A DNA stretch of 64,000 nt from Crossaster papposus (Eukaryota; Echinodermata; Asteroidea; Velatida; Solasteridae), in assembly GCA_037893245.1 (NCBI GenBank), contig JBAIAA010000534.1, forward strand, positions 124,001 to 188,000, in the 5' to 3' direction. Both the position numbers and the translations under genes were made by a program. The notes beneath the pieces were generated by a model. The model was not told the origin of the DNA. It saw nothing but the letters and a program-made list of their open reading frames with translations, and did no database searches. This document shows, piece after piece, positions 33,501-46,430 of the stretch (positions are counted from its first letter, which is position 1; each line of letters begins with the position of its first letter).

Positions 33501-33837
33501 GACCAAATCAAATATGACGTGTCCGAATTTCACGATTCCCAACGTACATCTGCATACTTCTAAAAAGCATAACGAAATTTGCCACTAGTGTCGGAAATAG
33601 ATCCAGTCTCGTAAACACGTGACTATACAGTTTGACATGTGCAATATTGGCCAACAATAAAAACCTTCTGAATCCATATACTCCGTTTCAATACAAGAAT
33701 TTAAAAAAAATATGCTGGTGGTTCACAAATAAATATAATCTTTTATACCCTGCAACTGACGCCAGTTGCGTGGAAGACGAAATATCCGGCACACAATGCA
33801 AGTCGCGACCACACGACACATGTTGCTGTCCCGCCAT
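27571..33837 (-). CDS. PRMT5: Protein arginine methyltransferase 5, 13 coding exons
   Basis: Exons in gene order: 33837-33749, 32935-32817, 32452-32235, 32010-31812, 31278-31115, 30987-30826, 30704-30568, 30352-30230, 29886-29711, 29263-29154, 29055-28848, 28518-28454, 27723-27571. They join in phase to 640 residues (human 637). PRMT5 is the type II methyltransferase making symmetric dimethylarginine on Sm proteins and histones, usually with WDR77/MEP50. Visible features: the N-terminal TIM-barrel region ([26 protein letters not shown]); F331 in [10 protein letters not shown], matching human F327, which sets symmetric methylation; SAM motif I GAGRGPL at 369-375; the double-E loop [11 protein letters not shown] with E439 and E448; and the C-terminal barrel ending NGRSYTIGM. 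All key residues are present. The start at 33837 was chosen over an in-frame ATG at 33870 because it aligns with the family and sits in a TISU-like context. Confidence 0.96.
27790..28050. repeat. Two diverged ~65-bp direct copies about 180 bp apart
   Basis: GAATGAGGTAAATTTTCTAG at about 27790 and GAATGAGGTTACTTTTCTCG at about 27970 each continue into similar sequence (CTGCGA..CTCA..GTTGGA.AATGAAG). They lie in the last PRMT5 intron and look like a partial tandem duplication of an unknown repeat. Confidence 0.6.
28310..28425. repeat. Inverted-repeat element, ACTTGGCT...AGCCG family, copy 1
   Basis: The arms CAAATCACTTGGCTATGGCT and a matching 3' arm (AGCCGTATCTAAGTAATTGG) face each other around a TCTATGAGAAGTGGATTAAG centre. 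It is related to the copies at 28541-28664 and 38276-38383. It is non-coding and MITE-like, in the PRMT5 intron between exons 12 and 13. Confidence 0.6.
28541..28664. repeat. Inverted-repeat element, ACTTGGCT family, copy 2
   Basis: The left arm GTCCAAATTACTTGGCTGCG and the right arm AGCAGCCATGCAATTCGGAT are mirror images, with the inner pair ACACGAGTCTATGG and CATAGACTCGTGCG also pairing. It abuts the PRMT5 intron upstream of the exon starting at 28518. Confidence 0.65.
29404..29555 (-). repeat. Dispersed short element, copy 2 (inverse orientation)
   Basis: This is the reverse complement of the 43297-43446 sequence over about 150 bases, bounded by TAACCCTAACCCT on the left and GGTTAGGGTTAT on the right. 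It lies in PRMT5 intron 9. Confidence 0.75.
29655..29705 (-). repeat. Degenerate tRNA-derived repeat head
   Basis: On the minus strand, CCTAGCTCAGTCGGTAGAAC is a good box A with a D-arm, followed by CATCGGACTAAGGATCAGG. No acceptable box B follows at tRNA spacing, so this is a SINE remnant and not a tRNA gene. It ends within ten bases of the PRMT5 exon 9 donor. Confidence 0.45.
31395..31558 (-). repeat. Dispersed short element, copy 3 (diverged)
   Basis: The right half (GATGCAATCTAGTGAATTTG, GCAGGGTTTCTAGCC, then AGGGTTAGGGTTAA) matches copy 2, and the left half is more diverged. It lies in PRMT5 intron 4. Confidence 0.6.
33068..33215 (+). repeat. Dispersed repeat fragments shared with 27.1 kb and 47.7 kb
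   Basis: GGTAGGATACACCATT at 33071 recurs at about 47743. TAGTTTGGCAAGTCCAATAA at about 33180 recurs with changes at about 27184. The two motifs may be parts of one longer repeat. They lie in PRMT5 intron 1. Confidence 0.5.
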
Positions 33838-33841
33838 GTTG
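33830..33841 (-). promoter_or_regulatory. TISU/YY1-like motif over the PRMT5 start codon
   Basis: CAACATGGCGGG on the minus strand matches SAASATGGCGGC at 11 of 12 positions in register with the chosen ATG. It helps decide the start at 33837 rather than 33870. Confidence 0.5.
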
Positions 33842-34169
33842 CAATTGAAGGACCATTCCACTATAATCAAAAGGGGTCACCTCTGAACTTCTTTTGAATG
33901 CTGCTTTTGAATCGAAATCAAAATCAAAAACAGAAACAAACATAAAGACCACAATATTTTAAACGTTGTCTCTCACTGATTTATAATTCACGGGTACAGT
34001 TAACTTAATTGAAGTTGTATAAAATAACGGCTAGCAAATTATGTGTTTTTTTCCAATAAAATGTCACGCCCCTGGACACAAAAGGTGGTTTCCAATTCCA
34101 AATGGTATATAAATCACACACTTGAATTAAAAGCAAAGCACGCTTGAACTTGAAGTTGATCGTCTGAAA
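33838..34169. promoter_or_regulatory. Divergent promoter region of PRMT5 and the C5orf22-like gene
   Basis: Only 332 bases separate the two start codons, which face away from each other, so one compact region must drive both genes. It is AT-rich and I see no convincing TATA box in position. The 5' UTRs take up an unknown part of it. Confidence 0.6.
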
Positions 34170-37547
<3,378 letters not shown>

Positions 37548-37891
37548 GATATTCAGTCCAAACTAATCAAAACTCCCGTGCGCTTTTCATGCTAAGTAAA
37601 AACCAGCTGAATACCAGTCACAAACAATATACATCACCTGAAAATTTGGTTGGTGACCCTGAAGAAGAATGTTCATGCTAAGCAAATTGTTGTGCTTGCA
37701 TGTTTAATGAAATTGGCCCCTGCAGGCAAACCTTAGGAAATGTCTTGTCAAGTTTATCAGGGTATCTACACTGGTGGATCTAGCAGGAATTCAATTTTGT
37801 TTATGCCGCAGCGATCGTCAAAACACTCGTAACTTTACGGTCGCCTATATAGCCCCCCCTGGAACCACCCCTGATCCAAAGTTTGCATCAG
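37548..37891. other. Convergent 3' region with a foldback-element fragment
   Basis: These 344 bases separate the stop codons of the C5orf22-like gene and NOP9. The stretch 37572-37723 is a truncated copy of the foldback MITE family (GCTAAGTAAAAACCAGCTGA ... AATGAAATTGGCCCCTG). The two 3' UTRs probably overlap here, and the MITE may lie in one or both. Confidence 0.6.
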
Positions 37892-40800
37892 TTATAAAGT
37901 TGAATCTGTTCTTTTCCCCTTTTTGTGGAGTTTCTTTTTGGATTTCCTCGCTTTAGAGAGGGACTCGTCTCCTTTTTCACTATTTTGTCCATGTTCTGTG
38001 TCAGGCTTGTCCTTTCTGTCGTGGGTACTGGCAGATCGTCTCCGTTTAGAGCTCTTGTTTTCGGGTGACGCACACGGCTTGACCACAGACTTGGGTATTT
38101 TCTCAAAGATACCATCAATGTCGTCATCCTGTCGGAGTTAAAAAACAATTTATTTTGTACAAATAAATCAATTACAAAACCAAAAATCACAATTTTGAAA
38201 CAAAAAAGGATATCTCTCAACTGTGAATAGAAGACAATGTAAGTTGTTTGGAATCTCAAGTAAGGCTTTATCAATTTTCCTGGCCAAGGCTAGGCAATAA
38301 CATGTGTCTATAGGAAGTTGATTCAGCCGCTTCTATAGGCGCATGTGTAATAGCCAGCCGGAGCCAAGTAATTTGGACCTGTTTACAATCGTATTTATAC
38401 CTCGTCCGATTCTTCAATCTCTTTTTCTTTTACCGTCATCCCAAGTGCCAGAATCTCGTCGGAGTAGCTTGACAATGGCGGTGCAGCGTCACCTTCCAAT
38501 TGTCTCCGTTTCTTCTTTTCTGAAAAAAATATAGAATAAATTTGTTCTTGATTTTTCTCACAGCCAAATCTGCATTTCCTTTTACGTGAATATATTACTG
38601 GACAAATGTTAATAAATATAAAAAATATTTGGAGTGATCTTTGCTATTTCCAAGGTTTGAAGCATCCCGGTTTTGGGCATGGTCGATTTGGGCTCATTGG
38701 CCTGTGATTAGCGCCTCTTGAGCTAAGACCCCCGACAAATTGAGGAATCGCCAACATTGATCTCGACAGCTCAGTTGGTAGTGCAGCGGTATGGTATTGC
38801 GAAGGTCGCTGGTTCACACCCGCTTTAGTCAATTTCTTTGTTTAACTTAAAGATTGACTATCTTAGATAACTTACTGGAAGCTTGGTCTTCCTCATCCCC
38901 GATGATTTCAGCAAACAGCCTCCTCTTTTTGCTCTCTCTTCCTTGTAGCTCTTCCCAGTCCCGCTGACGGTACTTGTACAGTCCCACGGCACAGTTGCGA
39001 TACACAAACTTGCCTAGGAAAACCAAAATTAAAAAAAAAACTTTTGTACACTCCTAAAGATTTCATTCCAAAAGTTATGTGAAATGAGAATAAAGGTAAG
39101 ATTTAAATTTATTCTGTTCCTAAAAATAAAAAGGAAGGGAGAAAGAATCTACTACCCTCCCAAGATTAGAAAGTACTGGTGGGTACCGAGGACAATTGTC
39201 TCACATTGTTCATGAAGAAGAAACGATACAAATTGTATATGCAACTATATGGAAATACAAATTTAGTCTTGGACCGCGACTTATTCCATATGCAAGTGCA
39301 ACACTGCCAAGTAAAAAAAAAAAAAAAAACATTAGGCCGGAAGAAATTTCTACTAAAGCAATGTCAAAATAAATCGCCTACCGAAATGATCTGACTGAAG
39401 TTGTTTATCCCTCTCTGACAGCGCCTGAACGAGGGCGCTCTTCATCTTGAGTGAGGCTGCTTTGAAGACGGCTTCAATGGACCGGCTGCCTGTCTTGTTG
39501 CAGGCAATCTTAAAACAGTTGGTCTGAAAAAAACCCAAAATGTTAGATTACCACTACTCACCAACATACATATAACCCTAACAACCTTGCAAATTCCAAC
39601 ACCATCAACTCTCAACTCAAACTTTTGGACTCTGATTCTGGTGGTAAGCCTAACAATCAGTTTAAGGGTCCAGTACTCATCCAGATAAAAACAAATAATG
39701 AAGTTGAGGTTTTGATGGGTTCACTTCGGATTGAGTGAAGGTAATTTTCTCAAGGTCTTTAAATTTTGAAACAAGTCTTGTAAAATATGCAATTTCTTTT
39801 TCTTTTTCCTGGAAAGTGCGAGTGTCAGTACCAAACGAGAATTTATGACGTCACAGCATATATTTGTATGCAAATTTGAAAAAGCTAAACACTTTTTAAC
39901 TTCCACTGCTAATCTCGCTGTGAATGTTGCTCTCACTTTTGCGTTAACCTTACCGTGAGCTGAGCCACCAATCTATCTTTCTTCTTCTCGCTGACCACGC
40001 TACTGGTCACGAAGGCTTCCAGGAGATAGCTGCCGCTCGGGGAGCAGGCCATTACGGTTAGATCATCATCTCTGAGGGCCATGAACCCCGCTATGATCGG
40101 GCCGCAACGCTGGAATTTCAGCAGTTGCTGGAGCAGCAGGGAACCGTGAAGATTGACTTCGGTGAGTCCCGGCTGGGCGGACAAAAGGTGAATGATTAGT
40201 GTCAAACAAAGGCTTGCAATAATAAAAACAAAGTCGCATGCTTTATATACTCTGGCCGGACTTGGACCCACAACCTCCGGTTTACTAGTGCAGATGTCAC
40301 AACACTTGGCTGCTAATTGCTGGGGTCAACTGACTGGTTGGACCAGAAGCAGACACCACAACCAGTTGGAATTTGTGTTGAGAAGATGTTATTTTCCATA
40401 TTGCAATATTCATTGTCTTAATTATTACGTCAAATTGAGTTGCTTTACAGTAAGCACGAGATAACATACATGTTGTTTATGTTCTAAATTATGTGTATGT
40501 CCTAATTAACCCAAAATCCCTAGGGTGTGTGCAAAATCATATTGATTTTGGAGGATTTGTGAGGGTTAGGGTTAATGTTAATTACAAGATCCATACCCTA
40601 CAAGCTCAGCTTTTTTAATGGATTCCGCATATCTACAAATTATTATCCGATTCTTTTTGTGTGTATACTTGTAATTACTAGAGATAAAATAAAGTTCAAG
40701 TTTACTTAAAAAACATACACACATGGGTTATATTTTTGCCAAACAAAATGAAAAACAGCACTGGTCTTACCTTCGGTTTTGTGTCTTGTTCTTCGCCTTC

Positions 40801-43800
40801 TTCGCCTTCTTCGCTACTGGGGAAGAAGAATTCATGGGTCACCATGCCGGCGATGAGCAGGACACAGGACGCCCGTCTCTCTCGCGGTTCCCAGCAGTGG
40901 AACGCGCTCAGTAATCCCTGCAAGAATGCACCTTGGTGCAGACAAAGTATGATGTTCCATGATCAAAAATACGCGACCAACTGGCGACCTGAATGCGCGA
41001 CCCTAATTCCTACCGTAATCTCAAACCATATGTGACCTGTTCCAACGAAACCCGGACAAAGTCGCACAATGTGTTTTGTCACAATGTACTCCTGAAGTCA
41101 TTTCTGGATGGATTTTACCATTTTGAGGTTTTAGGTTTTCCTAAGCCACTTACTATTAATCTACAATCTCCTCAAATTTGAATAAAATCCGTCTACCAGA
41201 AGTGTGTTTTTTGTCAATTTTGTGAAACATTTGTGTATAGAAATAATACGCTTTTCTGAACTTCAAAGCTGTTTATCTCATAATTAGGTTGTCAGGGTTT
41301 TATCACTAAATCCAGACCCCAGGGAAGATAGGGTGGGGGTACATATGTAAATGATACATCATTTTAAAGCTGAGAACCTAGAGAATTAGAAAAAAGCAAA
41401 ATCTGAAAAACTAAAAAGTCGACTTTGTCCGGGTTTCGTTGGAACAGGTCACATATGCGAATCCCCTTAGAGTTGTATTCGAGTCCCTGCATGTCCCTGC
41501 AAGTCAAGTCACTAGCTGTTCAAATGAACTGTTAACAAAAGCATTCATTTGTCATTGTTCAATCAGTTACTTGCGACTGGCTTTATGAAAAGACTTGGGA
41601 AAAAACTTGCAGGGACTCAAATACAACTCTGAATCCACGACTGGCAACTCTAAATGAGGTCGACTTCTGAAGACAAAATTTATACCAGAAGTAAACTAAA
41701 ATATAAACGAGTAGCTTCTCCGAGTCAAATTGGGTCAAACTGGAAATATTAGCCTCTGAAATCTAAATGAGATCAATAAACAATAGCGGTCAAGATGCCA
41801 TATATGCGGGTAATTCAGACAATATTTTACTCGACGTTCAGGACACCTTTATGGTACGTGTAAGATGCGTGCAGTTTGCTCAACATCTCGTTCTCCTCAT
41901 CAGGAGCTCATATGAGCAGTTCTTAGACACCCAGTTGTGATACGCATGCATGGCATAAATGCCACCTCTCCAGACCGGCATTGCTGATTGATGTTTTAAC
42001 GGCACTTTGAGACCACGCTCATGAACAGGCTTCTCAACCAATATGAATGAGTGGACTGTCTGCGGGTGTATGCGAATGAACTTGTAATGAATTCCAATTC
42101 GAAGGCTTACTTTGTTTGGAAGGTTTTTGGACGCAGACCTCGGCTAACCTCAACACCACCCCCATGTGGTTGACTCCAAGAACAGCCTCTATGTTTGCTG
42201 ACAGCTCGTCAAAGATCTCAGAAAACTGAACAAAATAAAAAAGGAACACCATCAAAATGACTAATGACTTAACTTGACTTTAATAGACTGAAGGACTTGT
42301 GATGGATTATGAGAACTTGTCATGGAATTGTCGTGGACTTGTGGAGGACTTTTGAGGTTTTGTGATAAACTTGCGAGGGACACTTGTGATGGACTTGCGA
42401 GGGACACTTGTGATGGACTTGTGATGGACTTGTGATGGACTTGTGATGGACTTGTGATGGACTTGTGATGGACTTGTGATGGACTTGTGATGGACTTGTG
42501 ATGGACTTGTGAGGAACTTGTGAGGGACTTGTGAGGGACTTGTGAGGGACTTGTGAGGGACTTGTGAGGGACTTGTGAGGGACTTGTGATGGACTTGTGA
42601 CGGACTTGTGACGGACTTGTGAGGAACTTGTGAGGAACTTGTGAGGAACTTGTGAGGAACTTGTGAGGAACTTGTGAGGAACTTGTGAGGACTTTGTGAG
42701 GAACCTGTGACAGACTTTTTGATAGATTTGACTACACTTGCCTCTTCTTCCCCACCAGATCTCTTGATCAGTTTCTGCAGCACAAAATTGGCAATAGGGT
42801 GCAGTGCCATGTCTAGCAAGTGGTTCCCAAAGCACTGCGAGTAGACCTCGGAGAACACCTCGGAAGAAATCACCTCGATCACGACTTCAAACAAATGGCT
42901 GCCGACGCTGTCTGTCAACACCACTGGTATTCTTTAAAACAATCAAAAAACACAAAATGTACTTCTCAAAACCAAGACTTTCTAAAATAAATGACCGAGC
43001 GAGTTTGCCAATTTCTTCTCACAAGCACTATTTCAGTATTTGAGAGCTACCTTTTTTCAGCCTGGGTTGGAGTCTTGGACAGAACTTTGGACTTCTTGAG
43101 GATGGCTTGGCAGAGGCGGTGGCAGAGGGCGGGATGCGACCGCTGCAGAACCAGAAGTAGAACCTCCAACACCGGACTGGAGGTACGGTGCAGCAAGTAT
43201 TCTACACAAGATTTTCCATTCATCAGTTTATTGTCATCATAAGAAAAAAAAGTTTAAACCTTAAGAAGTCATATGATTTCTATTGATTTGTAAACTTTAA
43301 CCCTAACCCTCCAGGGTATTTTGGCTAGAAAGCCTGCCAGACGCAACAGATTGCATACTTTGTCACATTGACTTGTGTGCAGAGTCCAGCAAGGTCAAGC
43401 AGTCACCACAGATGCACTGTGCTGGATCTGACAGGGTTAGGGTTAAACTTTAAACTCCAACCTTTAACCTCCAAAAAATCTGGTGTCTTCATCATATTTT
43501 AGGTAACGGGAAGCAGGAGGAGTAAAGGTTTAGGGATTACCGTTGAAGTTTTCTGCAGACAGTAGAGTGTTGGTAATTTTCTTGAGAGTTAGCTGCATTT
43601 TCTCTGGCACTTTCTTCAGCAGTTGTTGTGTCTCCTTGCTTGTTTCTTAAAAAAACCAAAAAAACCTGACTGAAACACTTATGTTAAACCTATTATCGTC
43701 ACAAATCTCATAAATCCCTCCCCCCTTTCCCTTTTGGCAGATTTTGGGGACTGGATCAACACATTTTGACAGATTATGATGAACTTATCTTGTCCATTAT

Positions 43801-45687
43801 GCAGTATTGCAGAGACATTGATGGATTTTTTTTCAGATTTGGTCGAGTAAATTTAGTTCAGTCCGGGGTTAATCCAACAAAATATAAAACAAAATATAAA
43901 ACAAAATATGGTAACTATTCTAGACTTGTATCACAATGGGCATTTTGTTTTCTGTTTCTGTCATTCTGTGTGTGTTTTTTTTTATAAATATTTTGTATTC
44001 CTACCTTTGTCTAACTGTTCCCTTGACAACCGGCTCCTTGCAACCTGGTCTGGCACCCTGACCCCTCCTAGAAGTTGCAGCATGGTACGGAGAATGTGGT
44101 TGCCATATGTGTCCATCATTACATCATTCAGGTTGGCCAGTAGCAAGTCAGCCATTGAGAGAACTGCCATTTTTTGAGAGTTAAAAGAGGCAACCGACTT
44201 AAACAAATATGTTGATTTTTCATTTAAATCAATTTTGATTTTTAGATAGCAGTAAAAAGGGGAACAGAAATAACAATTATTATAAATGAAAACAATAATT
44301 CTTCCAAATAGGCACTTGGGGAGACAATTTAGCATAAGTTTTTAGGTAATAAGGAGACAGTGGAACTTAGGGAGACATTTCAGTGTCTCCCTAAGTGTCT
44401 AGCTACCCTAAAACACGATATTTGGGGGTTATTTTTGTCCTAGAACGACAGATTTTGGTCTAAATAGCATAAATCTCGAAGATCATAGAGAAAAGGGTTA
44501 GGGTAAACAAGTTAGGACTGTTTAAAGTTTGTGTACATCTCTATGGGATTGTCTCCCCAAGTGCCTATTTGGAGGTATCATAATTATCATTAAGAATGGT
44601 ACCTAAGTTAGAGAGCAATTTGCATAAATGTGCACACAAACTAAACAAAAAAAACCACATAACCTCATTTCTATAAACTTTCCTCAACCCATTTTTTTCC
44701 TCAATTATACTAAAACTAAAAAGAAACTTTTGAGTGCAAAATTGGTTCTAGAAATGGTATTATTATTACCACAAATGATAGTTATACTCCCTAAGGTATG
44801 ATGTCAAGTTGTTATTAGACCTCACCCGTCTCCTGAAGTTCAGCCCCTTCGTCTCCGTCGTCTAGGAAAGTGGCAGTCTGAAGCAGTGCTTTCTGGACCA
44901 CGTGCCCAGCAAAGCGGTCTGTGACCACCACCTGGAACTCTGCCAAGATACCCGACAGGAATCTCTGGAGGTGGGAGGAGTGAGCTAGGCAGAGGAGCTC
45001 CTCAAGGATGCGGGAGACAGTCTGATTCCGGCAAAGCTGGACTTGCTCACTCTCTATCTGATCAAAGACGTTGTCTAGAAACACACCTACCCAGCACATG
45101 CACACAGTAGACTTTTAATGGGGTTTTCTTTTATTTTTAAGGTTTTTTAAATATTTTTTGTTTGCCCTAGGCTATACTAGGTAGGCTTCGCAAAAGTAAG
45201 TTCCTGAAATTATTTTGCAACTATTTGTCAACTATTTTAAGCTGCGTTTGAGTTGTTTGAGTTTTCTTTTTACAGTAACTACACAATGATAATACAAGTT
45301 ATAATTAATTGGTACCATTGTTGTGTTTTTTTTAAGCTCTTTCCAATGATACCAATTTTGTAATATTTGGACAATGCAAAAAAACACACCAAAAACTGCC
45401 GACCTTCCTATTATTAGCGATAGACTAGTGTAAACAACACAGCACCTGCATAACGTACAACCTGAGCGTCGATCGAGCACGTTACCTTGTTCCGCTTCAT
45501 CTTGAAACCCATCTTTAATTGTGTCAGACACTCTACGACAATAACTCAAGGTATGCTCATCAAGTCTGCCGATCCTACCATCAGGTGTGTCATCTGTTAT
45601 GCCTTTGTCTTTAGCTTGCCGCCGGTTTTGTTTGTTAAACTTGTTTGTGGAACTGGGAAAATGTGACTTGTGCTCGGGCGCTGCCAT
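37892..45687 (-). CDS. NOP9: Nucleolar protein 9 (PUF-repeat), 13 exons
   Basis: Exons in gene order: 45687-45486, 45074-44826, 44163-44005, 43645-43541, 43201-43051, 42931-42742, 42225-42111, 40931-40771, 40172-39954, 39523-39382, 39013-38876, 38519-38401, 38128-37892. They join in phase to 728 residues (human 636). NOP9 is a Pumilio-like RNA-binding protein for small-subunit rRNA processing in the nucleolus. Repeats recognisable by family matches: CRNQTVSRILEELLCLA, DRFAGHVVQKALLQ, DTYGNHILRTMLQLLGG, GNHLLDMALHPIANFVLQKL, AFLQGLLSAFHCWEP, SPSGSYLLEAFV, NKTGSRSIEAVFK and DHFGKFVYRNCAVGLY. The basic C-terminal tail (KSKKKLHKKGK) fits nucleolar targeting and is longer than in human. Exon 6 ends at a GC donor (G|GCAAGT at 42742/42741), followed within 40 bases by an 11-bp minisatellite. 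The gene appears intact. Confidence 0.93.
38276..38383. repeat. Inverted-repeat element, ACTTGGCT family, copy 3
   Basis: CCTGGCCAAGGCTAGGCAAT on the left faces AGCCGGAGCCAAGTAATTTG on the right, with GTGTCTATAGGAAGTTGATT in the centre. It is the same family as 28310-28425 and 28541-28664 and lies in the last NOP9 intron. Confidence 0.6.
38764..38822 (+). repeat. tRNA-derived SINE head or tRNA pseudogene
   Basis: CAGCTCAGTTGGTAGTGCAG is a good box A and GGTTCACACCC 42 bases later is an acceptable box B. The anticodon arm between them does not form a clean 5-bp stem with a 7-base loop, and acceptor pairing is poor. It is best read as a tRNA-derived repeat in a NOP9 intron. Confidence 0.5.
39575..39720 (+). 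repeat. Repeat with TAACCCTAA end, TTGGACTCTGATTCTGG family
   Basis: AACCCTAACAACCTTG, AATTCCAACACCAT, TTGGACTCTGATTCTGGTGG and CCAGTACTCATCC recur in order, with changes, at about 49538-49701. That second copy ends in TTAGGGTTAA. A distant third copy may lie near 58720-58850. This copy is in NOP9 intron 9. Confidence 0.6.
40505..40577 (+). repeat. Short repeat with telomere-like ends, second copy
   Basis: The core GTGTGCAAAATCATATTGAT plus TTTTGGAGGATTTG matches 12091-12163, and the right end reads AGGGTTAGGGTTAA. It lies in NOP9 intron 8. Confidence 0.65.
41031..41453. repeat. MITE with 34-bp perfect TIRs and TA target site
   Basis: The left end TGTGACCTGTTCCAACGAAA and the following 14 bases are exactly mirrored at the right end. 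TA flanks both sides (41029-41030 and 41454-41455). A TA duplication is typical of Tc1/mariner-type transposition, so a mariner-mobilised non-autonomous element is likely. The interior has no transposase frame. It lies in NOP9 intron 7. Confidence 0.8.
41469..41632. repeat. Small inverted-repeat element, AGAGTTGTATT ends
   Basis: AGAGTTGTATTCGAGTCCCT on the left faces AGGGACTCAAATACAACTCT on the right, an imperfect pair of about 20 bp. It sits 15 bases right of the TA-flanked MITE and resembles the left end of 34843-35085. Confidence 0.65.
42361..42705. repeat. 11-bp minisatellite, GACTTGTGATG/GACTTGTGAGG units
   Basis: About 30 tandem 11-bp units lie in NOP9 intron 6, starting about 37 bases past the exon 6 donor. 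Blocks of GATGG-type and GAGGG/GAGGA-type units are segregated, showing local homogenisation. Because 11 is not a multiple of 3, long open frames appear in more than one phase. They are artefacts of the repeat. Confidence 0.92.
43297..43446 (+). repeat. Dispersed short element, copy 4 (best defined)
   Basis: It is bounded by TTTAACCCTAACCCTCC and GACAGGGTTAGGGTTAA, inverted telomere-like ends. The interior includes TTTTGGCTAGAAAGCCTGCC and CAAGGTCAAGCAGTCACCAC, shared with 9690-9858. It lies in NOP9 intron 4. Confidence 0.8.
44303..44573. repeat. MITE with ~26-bp perfect TIRs in NOP9 intron 2
   Basis: TCCAAATAGGCACTTGGGGA plus six more bases is exactly mirrored at 44548-44573. A second, inner palindrome (TTAGGGAGACATTTCAGTGT and its mirror) lies at about 44367-44395. 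No clear target duplication is visible. It is non-coding. Confidence 0.8.
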
Positions 45688-45691
45688 CTTG
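45680..45691 (-). promoter_or_regulatory. TISU/YY1-like motif over the NOP9 start codon
   Basis: CAAGATGGCAGC on the minus strand matches SAASATGGCGGC at 11 of 12 positions in register with the ATG at 45687-45685. This supports that start. Confidence 0.5.
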
Positions 45692-46099
45692 TAAAGTGCC
45701 CTCTATCGGCACGTTACGTTTAGGGCCCATGACCAGCGCCCCGAACTGATCTCCAGTGCCCCCACCCCCACACCCCCCCCCCCCCCCCCCCACCCACCAA
45801 AAAAAAATAAAAAAAAAAAAAAAAATATATAACAAAATAATGATAAAGATAAATAAATTATGATCTTATTTAAATTCACTATTAATATTATGCCATCATT
45901 AAAAGTGCAAGGATGGGAAGATGGGTTGGCGATTTCGAAGTTAAAAATGGTAAAGCTTCCTGTGCGAAGTATTTGTTTTAGTAAAACAAAAGAATCATAA
46001 ACGAAACATGGGGAAACAGCTTTTGTCCCTTTTTGCTCTAAAGGTTACGGTTCGTGTGGATGAGCTCTTTATACTCAAACCCTAAAAACCTTTCAAGTC

Positions 46100-46430
46100 T
46101 TGCATTTTAATTAAAATTGTTCAAAATATAATTGTAAGGGGTTAGCCTTGCATTTTAATTAAAATTGGTCAAAATATAATTGTTCTTAGAAATTAAAAAT
46201 TGTATAGGGTTAGCCTTGCATTTTAATTGAAATTGGCCAAAATATGATTTTTCTTAGAAATTCTAAATTGTAAGGGGTTAGTCTTGCATTTTAATTAGAA
46301 TTGGCCAAAATATGATTTTTTCTTAGAAATTGTAAGAGTTGGTCTTTCATTTTAATTGAAATTGGCCAAAATATGATTTTTCTTGGAAATTCTAAATTGT
46401 AAGGGGTTAGCCTTGCATTTTAATTGAAAC
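46100..46430 (+). repeat. Tandem satellite, ~65-bp unit, about six copies
   Basis: Units begin near 46102, 46148, 46218, 46286, 46348 and 46413. Each contains TTGCATTTTAATT, AAATTGGCCAAAATATGATT, TTCTTAGAAATT and GGGGTTAGCC. Unit length drifts from 46 to 70 bases. A decayed relative lies 45 kb away at 1005-1320. Confidence 0.85.

Noticed and set aside
33838-33870. Upstream in-frame ATG for PRMT5 at 33870
   Set aside because: The extra residues do not align with the family, and the downstream ATG has the TISU-like context.
38764-38822. Functional tRNA gene
   Set aside because: Boxes A and B are present, but the anticodon stem-loop and acceptor stem do not fold properly. The same holds for 6255-6325 and 29655-29705.
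42307-42741. Minus-strand SQVPHKSLTSP-type repeat protein continuing from NOP9 exon 6
   Set aside because: It is intron read-through into an 11-bp minisatellite that is open in more than one phase. Exon 7 at 42225 resumes the NOP9 family sequence in phase.
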